Made by a program: the position numbers and the translations under genes. This document shows, piece after piece, positions 1 through 9,500 of a stretch of DNA of 64,000 nucleotides. Source of the DNA: Periconia sp. R9002. Its lineage: Eukaryota > Ascomycota > Dothideomycetes > Pleosporales > Periconiaceae. Numbering within the stretch: the first letter of the stretch is position 1; every line of letters starts with the position of its first letter. The DNA lies in the NCBI GenBank assembly GCA_023627715.1, contig JAMAHW010000033.1, positions 124,001 through 188,000 of the forward strand, in the 5' to 3' direction. The notes beneath the pieces were generated by a model. The model was not told the origin of the DNA. It was given only the letters and a program-made list of their open reading frames with translations, and made no database searches.

Positions 1-443
1 GAAGTAGGAGCATATGATTGGTTCTATTAACAAAGGCCTTCACTGTGGGTACGTCAGCTCAGCACATGCGACCAATAAGATATCCGTTGCACCTTTTCGC
101 AACTTTTCGCAGCCGCGAGCGGAGCTGCGAAGCTGCGAAACACGCCCCCCCTCGATCTACCAAGGCTCACCAGTAAACAATCTACACAGCTCAACGATTG
201 CTCCCCACGCGAAATATCCCAGTACAAAGTTGGTATCTAAAGAGAAAATATCTGTGTTAAGATATAAAATCTTTATTTTCTAAAATTACTTCTGTCTAGC
301 ATCCAATTGTAATGACCGTCTTTCCTCCACTTCCAACCAATATCAATGAAGCAATTTAACGACAGTGTTCCCTCTATTGCCAAAGCACTTTCCCCACAAA
401 CGATCCTGGTCTCAACATAGCATGTTCAAACGTCGATGTGCGT
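1..443. other. Left edge, no gene recognised
   Basis: I see no convincing coding region. The short open frames lack family resemblance and have no codon pattern like the neighbours. It holds the 3' flank of the secreted-protein gene that ends at 444. Confidence 0.5.
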
Positions 444-916
444 TTATTTGGAGCATCTGAAAGAGCTGAAAGCATCGTTGTATCTGACAGTGGGGTACGG
501 CACGTTGCTGTCAATCGAGATGAAGTCTTGGGCGTTCCCAGAGCATCCAGCGTCGCTAAATGAATATCGTAGTCAGTTGTCACTCTTGTTGTAGCTTGAT
601 TGGGCGATGTAGAAGAAACTTACACATAGAAGGTGCATTTCGCATTTGTGGGAAAGACAATAAGGGAGCTGACCTTGTCGTTCCAAGCGAAGTTTTCATT
701 GGTGAAGGAAACTGGTGTTGCAAAGAGCATAATGTTAGAAAAAGAGATAGTTGAAATGCTTGCAGGGAACAACTTACCGCAATCACCGTTGCCATCGCTT
801 CGGAAGGGAGTGCTGGCTCCACCAAATTGGGCATGCTCGTACATCGTTCCCCAGTCAACAGCCATGACAGGCTCGAGGACGGCGGCTGCCAGAAAGAGAA
901 CGGTGGAAGTCTTCAT
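444..916 (-). CDS. Small secreted beta/gamma-crystallin-like protein
   Basis: The predicted product is 112 residues from three exons (916-778, 711-624, 555-444), separated by introns of 66 and 68 bp with good GTAAG donors. The start at 916 opens a classic signal peptide (MKTSTVLFLAAAVLEPVMA), so the protein is probably secreted. The mature part has an early YEHAQFGG motif followed by NDKVSSL, and later a second NDAFSSF block. These recall the aromatic-x-x-x-x-F-x-G and N-D-x-(I/V/F)-S-S signatures of beta/gamma-crystallin Greek-key folds. Four cysteines remain after cleavage and could form two disulphides. The first intron has no stop and is a multiple of three, so an unspliced read-through form would also be open up to the second intron. 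A TATA box lies about 120 bp upstream. Function is unknown; a cell-wall protein, antimicrobial or effector-like role is possible. The fold assignment is by motif only. Confidence 0.75.
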
Positions 917-2917
917 TTTGATGAGGAGAGTTGAACTGAAGAAGAGTGTAGAGCTGAAGAAGATTGTAGAGCTGTAGATGTTGCGAAGTGGTTTGTCGGT
1001 GCGGATGGAGACAGTGAACGAGATTCTTGGGCTGTATTTATACCACGTTTGCGAAACAAACCCAAGATGCTTAATCAACTTTTCTTGCTCAAGAGTCAAA
1101 AAAAGAACTGCTTAGTTGAAGCTCTTCAGCTCGTTTTTTCACGATGGCAATGGATCAGCAGCCATCGTGATGTAACCTGCTCATTCAATTCACTGCTGCC
1201 AAGTAGCTGAGAATCAGCAGCTTTACCATAGCGTAGTCCAGGGTGCGGTCTTGTAGGATATTGCACATCGTCGTTAATTATTGAGTTTACATCACGAATT
1301 GGGTAGAATGTGCGATAGAAGTCCTGTGTGCACGTCCACAGCCACAACGTTTCAGTGACTTTTTATTGGTGTCGACACTGCGAGCAATCGCATTGCTATG
1401 CATGATATACATTTATGTTGATGTGCGACGCACGTCCAAAACAACCATTCCCAGTACCCCTTCAATTTGAGTCTCGCATGTATGAGTATAGTTAATGTGC
1501 TCTGGAATTGAATGCAGACGCATAAGAGATATTACTTCTAAACTACTCAGCTTCGGAGCCCCTAAAGTGTGGCACGTAAAGTACAAGCGGTATTGTCTCA
1601 ATACATCAACGGTATGTTAGACGTACTGGGGCCCGTCATACCGCTTTTTTGTATTGCTTCAGCTCTCAGTTCCTGGTACCATATGATTAAATGCCATATA
1701 AACACAAAACTCTACGGTCGGGATTTTATCTGCCAAGAAGCCAAAGCTCATTTGATGTCACCGCTTAGTTGTATCCCCTCACCTCATTGGTTATGATGAT
1801 GCAGCGCCCAGCTGCCAACCATATCTTAGATTCTAGGCCGTTGTAGGCATGTTGAAGATCTTACAATAAAGTCCTCACGGCTGTTGATTTCGGTACTAAT
1901 TGAGACATGACACGGCTAAAAGATTAATCTTATTGGTGCTTATTCATCGTCAGCAAGATGGATCAGGTCGAAAAAGTACAGGGGGTGTAGTCACACGTTA
2001 GAAGGGCCAAGGAATATTACGAACTGGAGGCTCTTTGACTTATGTCAATCGTTCTAATCTGGCAATATTACCTAGTCTGCTCTCAAATTCGTATAGGGGT
2101 TATCACCCGCTGATTTTCGTATTGGGGTCAACACTCGGTCAACACTCGGTGTTGAATCATTTGGCAGAAAGATCGCATCTCACCAAAATTAAGATGAAAT
2201 TGCTATCCTAACACTAGCTATCTTTCTTGTCACAGATTCCCTACCACGTATGTGCTATACCACATGCGAGTCACCAATAACGACTCGATGTTCGACAGTC
2301 TAACTGTTTTAGGAAGGCCAACTGAAAAGGGTTTAGCGGGCACTCAAGCTATACGAAACATTGAACTCTACGGCATGCCCCTGTATAAGATCTTAAGCTA
2401 CCAAGCATTGAGAACCTGGGCAAGACCATCACTCATTGCTGAGTTTTTTTCCAGTCTATGAAATTTATGCAAACGCAGAACGAGTTCCATCGCGCTGACG
2501 TTGTCCGTCGCATTGGCGAACAATCTGAATCTAGAGACGAGCTTGAGATAGCAGAGGTGCTTGGGGAATATACTTTCCAGCTTTCCTTTTGGGCTTCAAG
2601 GAGGCTGACAAATAGAGTATGTCAGTTCACTATCTTTGGCTGGCAGTAATGAGGGTATCGATATCCAATCTTCCGAATATGGAGTGTAAAGATATGTTGC
2701 AGATGTAATTTACGACGGGTATGACAAAACAACAACATCTTAAGATTGAAGCCAGAGTGTTCTAAATTCTTTTGTGAACTGTAGAAGCTAGATTGGCGAA
2801 AATGGTGAACGCTCTGCCTGTAAACTGTATGGGATCGTCCCAGTCCCTCAATCTCCACTGAGAGCTTTTGATAGTCTCGGAGTGGTATTTTCGTCTAGGA
2901 GCTCAAGATAGCGCTCT
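917..2917. other. AT-rich gene-free stretch
   Basis: About 2 kb between the secreted-protein gene and the 3' end of the Zn2Cys6 regulator. The first part is the promoter of the secreted-protein gene. The rest is AT-rich with only short frames showing no recognisable family. Around 2127-2155 an 11-bp unit (TCAACACTCGG) is repeated twice and ends in a short inverted repeat (TCAACAC-TCG-GTGTTGA). Confidence 0.5.
1035..1042 (-). promoter_or_regulatory. TATA box of the secreted-protein gene
   Basis: TATAAATA on the minus strand, about 120 bp upstream of the ATG at 916. A clean TATA element fits a regulated, strongly expressed secreted protein. Confidence 0.5.
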
Positions 2918-4518
2918 TTATGAGATTTTAGCATGCTTTATTGTTTTAAATTTCACAGAGTTCCACTTACTACCACTTAACCATCTCTCTGACACGGTGC
3001 CCAAAAACTTGCGCAAGATTTTCAGCCTCTCCAGTCCTTCGTTGTCATTGATTTCCAGTGGAAGTCTTTGTGTTGTGAGCATTGCTTCTTTGTATACCAA
3101 GAACATACTGAGTGGTGAGAAGTAGTTCAATTCAACGGACCACGCTCCGGTTGTGAAGGGCTCCACTGTATTGGTTACAGTAGGGAGGGTTTGTTTAAAA
3201 TTCGGGGTGTCTAGTAAGTCCTCGTGGATAGGAGCGGTCATTGAAGAGGCTAATTTCGTGCGTTGCTCGAATACGAGGAGGTGAGCACTGTTGCGACGTT
3301 AACACTGAAGAGTGCGCCTATGTGGCTAGCATAATCTTTGAGATGGCAACTTACGTGTGACATAGAGCTAACGCAGTGCAGTGGATTTGAGCCTGAGGTA
3401 GGACTTCCTCAACAAGAAGTTTCATGAGGGTGATTGAGGTATTGACTGCTAACATTATTTGTTGATTGTTGAATTCATGTTCCGAGGTAGGATCGAAGAT
3501 GGTGTTATGGATCTTATCCAGCAGAGAGGAGGCTTCGGCCGCACGACCAAAGCGGTCATGAGGGCTGTTTGTGGCTTGCTTAGACATATGTGATGGACAG
3601 AGGACAGGCCTTATTAGGTTATGGAGCCAGTGGCTTCGAGGGCGAGTCAGGGAAGCCTGTGAACCGGATGCAATGGTGATGTGACTAGGGGATCAATAAT
3701 GAGAATGGATTCTGAAAACCTGTCTAGTAAAAACTCACTGATCCAAAAGTAAAATCCCACACCAAGTGTAGGTTATCTCCTCTCGACTGCTATCACACTT
3801 GATACATTGACGCTGCGGAGTTTCGTTCATAGGATGTAATTCCAACGCATCCGCAGCTCTCAATGCAGTCGCGATTGATATGTACGCAGCCGGGTAGAAA
3901 CCATGGCTCACTTCGAAAAGTGTCAACAAAATCCTTGACTGAACAAGCGGAAGTGAATTGAGCCCGAGCCCCTCCGCCAAGGCAAGACAGCTCTTGGTCT
4001 GAAGATGAGTGTTTGCAAATTGAGATGATCCGTCACTCATCAAAATCGAAGAAGGCTTCGTAGTGACGAGACGGATGGACAGGCAAAGCAATGCAACATC
4101 CAAGCCAACTTCCTCCCACGTTGGTCGAAGTCGATCTTGTAGACTATGTGCAATTGGGAACCATTGCTCAATGGAATCTCTATATGCTGACAGAGCTGAT
4201 TCCGGTGTTAATGGTCCGAGTTCACGGATCACTGCATCCTTGAGACGTTTGATTGCCACTGCTTCCGGAGGAAGCGATGTCCTTGGCGCAATAGATTGTG
4301 GACCAAAATGCGTTGCCTTGAAAATCTCGTACTCGCATCTTTGACCGAATCTGCAAAACGTGTCAGTAACAACACACATAGTCGGTCTGTGCTACTGTCA
4401 CGCAGAAATACCTTGCACATAACCCACAGCAAGGAATAGCGCGGTCGCATCGCTTCTTGGATCTACTACATCGGACGCAAGCCTTCTTGGCGGTCATGGT
4501 CGGGCGTTCAGCGCTCAT
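2918..4518 (-). CDS. Zn2Cys6 fungal transcription factor
   Basis: A 472-residue regulator from four exons: 4518-4412, 4350-3739, 3684-3355 and 3287-2918. The binuclear zinc cluster spans residues 14-40 and is split by intron 1: cysteines spaced C-x2-C-x6-C-x6-C-x2-C-x6-C, with basic residues SRSKKR. The cluster is complete only after splicing, which supports the model. The middle region resembles the fungal_trans regulatory domain: leucine-rich helices, AEGLGLNSLP, the block before LLLD, then ITIASGS. The C-terminus has the usual helix ending in SERW. It is divergently transcribed from the NmrA-like oxidoreductase with 403 bp between start codons, a common layout for a pathway-specific regulator and its target. 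The third and fourth exon joins are less certain than the first. Confidence 0.85.
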
Positions 4519-4710
4519 GATATTGAGTGTTCTGGGGGTGGAGAGCGCCTCGTAGGGAGGGCTCTTTGCGGGTTGAAGCGGGAAATGCTTGATAAGAGGT
4601 ACAAAAGAAACGGACCTACTTGATTACAAAACGGTCGCAAGATCGAGCTCATCCCGACGGGGCAAGGATTATTCGGGGGCGAGATCCTGCTCGGCAAGGG
4701 TCTGCTGGGG

Positions 4711-4733
4711 CGGAAACGGCGGGCAGTGACCGG
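4711..4733. promoter_or_regulatory. CGG-triplet cluster in the shared promoter
   Basis: Three CGG triplets on the plus strand (4711, 4717, 4731), with further GGCGG/GCGGG context, lie between the divergent Zn2Cys6 factor and NmrA-like gene. Zn2Cys6 proteins bind CGG pairs, so this is a candidate operator for autoregulation and control of the neighbour. Binding is inferred. Confidence 0.3.
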
Positions 4734-4795
4734 CACCGTGAACGGATTGAATATGTTCTACTGAACTTTGATCAAAGTACAAGTTGAAGAAAAAG

Positions 4796-4804
4796 CATAA
4801 ATAG
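4796..4804 (+). promoter_or_regulatory. TATA-like element of the NmrA-like gene
   Basis: CATAAATAG about 118 bp upstream of the ATG at 4922, in the expected orientation and at a plausible distance. Confidence 0.4.
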
Positions 4805-4921
4805 AGGGTATGTGTCCCGTCCAACGATGGCAGAACAACATCATCAGCAGTATTCATTGGCAATACTATCAAAGCAAGCAAGAGCTCTCCCACAAACTAT
4901 CAATCTCTCCCCAAGCCCACC

Positions 4922-5879
4922 ATGTCTGCCATCAAATCAGTTGCTGTTGCTGGAGTATGACACTTGACATACGATAAAAATGTAGACATAATGACTGAAA
5001 GGCTACTAGGGCACCGGCTCATTTGGATCCCACGTCGTCAAAGCACTCATCGACGCGAAATACAATGTCAAACTTCTCACTAGGTCCGCCAAGCCCACAA
5101 ATATCCCTGAAGGTGTTGAAACTGCTATGGTGGACTACGAATCCATCGATTCTCTCAGTGCTGCTCTCAAAGGTGTTGACGCAGTTGTGTCCACCGTCGG
5201 CTCAGCGGTCGTCGGGGGCCAGGGCCCGTTGATTGAGGCTGCTGCCATTGCCGGGGTGAAGCGCTTCATTCCTTCCGAGTACGCCGCTGTCACCACAAAC
5301 CCAAAAATCGAGGCAATTCCTGTGTACACCAGCATGTGGGAAATGAGAAAGCTCCTCCAACAAAAAGCAGATGCAAGTCAGATGACCTGGACAGTGCTCT
5401 GTCCTGGTGACTTTCTGGAATTCCTGCTCGAAGGCCCCTCTTGCCTCATGGAATTCAAAACACACAAAGCCCTCTTGGTCGATGATGGCAATAACAGGCA
5501 AAGTGTGAATACCATGGCAGCTAGTGCAGAGGCCATTGTCAACATACTCAAGAATCCAAACGCTACGAAGAACAAGGCTGTGCGCATTTCGCAGATGATT
5601 TTGACACAGAATCAGGTCTTGGAACTTGCAAAGAAGCTGCAGCCCGAGGCTCAATGGGAAGTCGAAAAGGTTCCCGCAACTCAATTGGTGGAAGAGGGTA
5701 TCGCTGGTTTGATGGCTGGGGACTTCCGCAAGGAGGTCGTTGTCAAGATCATTCGGGGTACTGGATTTTCGGGGGAAGCGTATAGCAATGCTTATGACAA
5801 AACGGAGAATGAGCCCCTTGGCGTCAAAGAGTTGACCAAGGATGAATTGGCCAGTAAAGTGGCTGAGGAGCTTGCATAG
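4922..5879 (+). CDS. NmrA/isoflavone-reductase-like NAD(P)-binding protein
   Basis: A 300-residue protein from exons 4922-4954 and 5010-5879. The 55-bp intron falls inside the dinucleotide-binding motif, and splicing reconstitutes VAVAGGTGSFGSHVVKAL, the Gly-rich turn after strand 1 of a Rossmann fold. Other NmrA/PCBER-type features follow: a basic LLTRSAKP stretch after strand 2, which suggests NADPH preference, GVDAVVSTVG after strand 4, and GVKRFIPSEY. The conserved catalytic lysine of plant isoflavone reductases is not obvious, so it may be a redox sensor or an atypical reductase. Length fits the family (about 300). It shares a promoter with the Zn2Cys6 regulator, suggesting that regulator controls it. 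Substrate unknown. Confidence 0.9.
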
Positions 5880-6534
5880 ATGAGCAGTTCCCATAGATTC
5901 ATAGCGCAGGTAGAATCGCAATAGCAGTGGAGCGTTGACTGTGGCAGAGTAAAGTGCATTCCAGTGATTTTTCGTCACATCATTTTGTTCAAGATCTAAC
6001 AAGCGAAAACATCCTTAAAAAAAACTATCAATTATTACATCGACCACCCTTTGCAAAATCCGTTCGCTATGCATAAAAAATGCCACACAACCAACAAACA
6101 CACGCAAATACCCAGAAAACAAAAAAAACAAATAACGTTAAAACCAGCCATCCAGTTCCGAGGCGGAAAAAAGAGGGAAATTTGTCGGACGTGTACATAT
6201 GATATGCGAGTGTCGTTACGTTACGTGTTCGTGTCGTGAGAAGTTCCGTGATTGGAGGGGAAATGATAGTAAGACAGTTGAGACTAGAGAGAGAGTGGAG
6301 GGAAGAGGAAATATTCAGATGAGAGGGGAAAATAGTACAAAAACGGAAGAAAGAGAAAGCAATATGCCGCTGGTAAACAAACAAACAACAATAGATGATT
6401 GGGAAAGACACAAAGATGGATGACAGGAGATATGTGAAACACAACGCAACGACTTCGAACAGGATTACACAAAAACGAAAACTCACGACAAAAAAGCACA
6501 ATAAACAAGACGAAGGGGAAAGTCAACATAGCGA
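5880..6534. other. Convergent intergenic region
   Basis: Shared 3' flank of the NmrA-like gene and the long coiled-coil gene. It is AC/AG-rich low-complexity sequence with open frames on both strands that look like repeat artefacts. No gene seen. Confidence 0.5.
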
Positions 6535-9500
6535 TCACGACCCCTTAACCGCCGCCTCCCCAACCTCAACACTCCTCAAACTCTCCTTAGAATCTGTATC
6601 CCACGTGCCAGGCACCTCACTCGGCTCCGCAGCAGTCCCAGCCCCAACCCCACTCTTCCTCTTCTTCTCCCCCACACTCCCCCTAAACGAATTCGTGCGG
6701 CTCAGATTCGGACTCGCGCCCGCGAGCGGCGAATTCGGATACAAGCCCTTCACCGCGGCGCTGCGGCTCTCGCAGATGTACTTGCTTCCCGAGGAGCGCT
6801 CGGTGCGGTCAGTGCGATCTGTTTTGTCGGAGCGGAGGGAGGCTTGGTCGGAGGAGGTGCGGTGGGTGAGGGTGTTGGTGTGGGAGGCGCTTGTGCGGCG
6901 GAGGAGGGATTCAGGGGCTTTGGAGGTGGTGCCGGCGGCGGGAGGAGTGAGGTCGTCGACGTCATCGTCGATGATGGCTTCGGGGGCGGTGGTGGAAGGG
7001 CGTGAACGGCGGCGGGAGCGGTGCGAGCGGGTTGAGGTTGATGGGGTGCGGCTTCGGTGGTGGGATTCTAGCGCTTCGATTTCGTCGATTGCGGCGAAGA
7101 GGGGGGAGATGGGGCGGTCGTTTGGGTTGGGGGTTTGTTGGGGGGTGGGGGGTGAGGGGGGAGCTCGCGTGGGTTCTGGGGGCGTTGCGGGATCTTCTTT
7201 AGGGAGGATGGAGCTTTCTTTTGGGGTTAGAGAGGGTGGTGGGGGTTTTTTGTCGTTGAGGAGTTCGTGGGCGAGGAGGCCGTGGGTGGAGGGGGCAATG
7301 CTTGCTGTTGGTGCGGGAAGAGGGGGCTCGTCTTTGCGCGAGGAGGATGGTGCGTTAGTGTGGGAGGAGGTTACGATGCTCTCGGTTGGTGCCGGGAGAG
7401 GGGCGTCTCTGGGGGTGTTGAAATCGACAGGTCCAGGAGGGGGACGGGTGTAGTTCGCGGATGATCGTTTAGAGCGCGAGGATTTAGGTGCAGATTGAGC
7501 GGCGGAGATCTCGGTGGGTGTTGGTAGCGGGGGTGGCATTGAGGAGATGGTAGAGATCTTGTCAGGAACTTCTGCGGGCGGCGATTTCGACCGGACGGAA
7601 GACTTAGGCGCTGGGACTGCTTCAGAGAGTTCCGTAGGTGCAGGTAATGGAGGGATCGATGAGCGTTGAGACCGTTTATCGATCGCTTCTGACTTGGGGG
7701 TGCTCGCTGCAGTGGAAGCTTTATCGGTCGTTTTGGTCGACTTGGTCGATTTGGTCGATGGAGACTTCGATCGGCTCGAGGAGGCTTTCTTGGGCACTTC
7801 AAGTGCCGGAGATTTGGATCGTTCGCTGTTCTTGTCTGCTGCTGGCGGTGATGGAAGCGGTTCCCTAGGCGCGGGCACGAGCGGCGGCGGAAAATCAGCA
7901 GCAGTCGGAGAAGCGTTGGTGGTAGGTGGCAAACCTGCTGCCCTGAGTTCCTCTGCTCTTTGAACAACAGGCTCTGAATCGTCGTATAAAGCGAGTCCAT
8001 GATGGTATACGCATCCTTCATCGATGTGGTCGTCTCCCGGTTCGCGGAAGTTTTCATGCTGCGGTTCGCGATAGATGACCGGGAACAATCGCAACAGGAG
8101 CTTCGGTCGTTCGTCGGATGGCGGCGATGTGCCAGCAAGCGAGGGAATCGGCGTCGAGTCTGATTTATCTGGGGGCCAGAATTCAGGCCCCGTGAACTGG
8201 TGTTCTTCGTCTTCGATCGCAGGCATGGTGGCTATGATTAGTTCACGCTCAAGTCTGGCGAAGCGCCATGTTTCTGCTGCAAGCTTCACGATGCGCTTGA
8301 CAGCGATCTTTATAGCCTCTTCTTCCTTGGGGGCTGTGAAGTTTTTGATTGCGTTAACAATCTCCTCGACGACAGTTCCAGCAGCTGTGTTGATACGTTG
8401 CTTGGCTCCACTGCTGGTGAATGCAGCTAGAAGTGTCTGCTGACGCCAAATAGCCTCTTTTCGAGTGCTCTTTTCACGAATGTGACCGCTCATGGAAGAG
8501 AAAAGTGAGTCTGCCTTGTCATACCGACGGCCCAGACTAAAGAGAAATGGGCCGAACACGCGGTAAGTTACCAGTTTCGAGATCGTGTGCGCTACGTACG
8601 CAGCGCGTACTTGTCTGTAATTGTGAATCAGTACCTGGGTTATGGAAATGCATGCAAACGTACCTTGATGCAGGGGTTTCACCAAGGAATGAAGGCAGTG
8701 AGGAAGGCACGAGGGCTAAGTCCTCCGGTGGCGGAGCCACTGGGAGGTGTACAAAATGAGTAGCGGCAAGATCCATGATCTGCTTTTGAAGTTGTGTGAA
8801 TGACACCAAGCTGTAACGTAACCATTAGCAAAAGGACATGCAAGGAACAACGCGAATGCAGAAAAAGTCAAAAAAAATTGCATTAAGGGACTAACGACGT
8901 TAAACAAACCCCGGGCCCACCACCCACAGTTCATCTAAGCATCCAAGGCAACTTACTAATAGGTGTCGCCTTTGCTCTTAATCTCCGCAATGTCTCCATA
9001 GCATTCCATCAGTCTTTCCAATCTGGCCTTTTCCGATTCAAGATTGTTTGCAACACTCTTAATGATGTCTCGCTCCTTACCACTCTCCGACTTGAGTTCA
9101 TTATACTGCCTCTGCAACTCATCCTTCTCTTTCATGAGCTGGTCCACAAGTGTTTGGCGCTCTTCAGCCTTCCGATTCGCTTCCGCATGCAATTCGATCC
9201 ATGCCTTGTCGGATTCGTCTTTGATCTTCCTGTGCTGACCTTCGAGCAGGGAACGTTGCTCGTCCCAGCTCTTCCGCAAGCTCTCGATGTCTTCACGGTG
9301 GGCTTGGACCAGAGTGCCTCTTTCCTTTGCCCAAACTTCCATACCCTCGCGCTCACGCTTGAGGGCTTGCTCACAATCGAGCTGCGTGGCACCCAACTTG
9401 GTCTCGAGCTCCTGACGAAGGTTGTCGAAGTTGGCCTCACGCTCACGCTGCTGTCGCTGGTGCTCGGATCGCAATTCGTCCTTTTCCTTGAGGAAAGCGG

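Noticed and set aside
1569..2461. Short plus-strand frames in the AT-rich left region
   Set aside because: Each is under 80 residues, with no splice-linked continuation or known motif.
5202..6002. 266-residue frame antisense to the NmrA-like gene
   Set aside because: Shadow of the real gene; no motifs and no splice support.
7371..8138. 255-residue alternative minus-strand frame
   Set aside because: Arg/Pro/His-rich shifted reading of the Ser/Pro-rich part of the coiled-coil gene.
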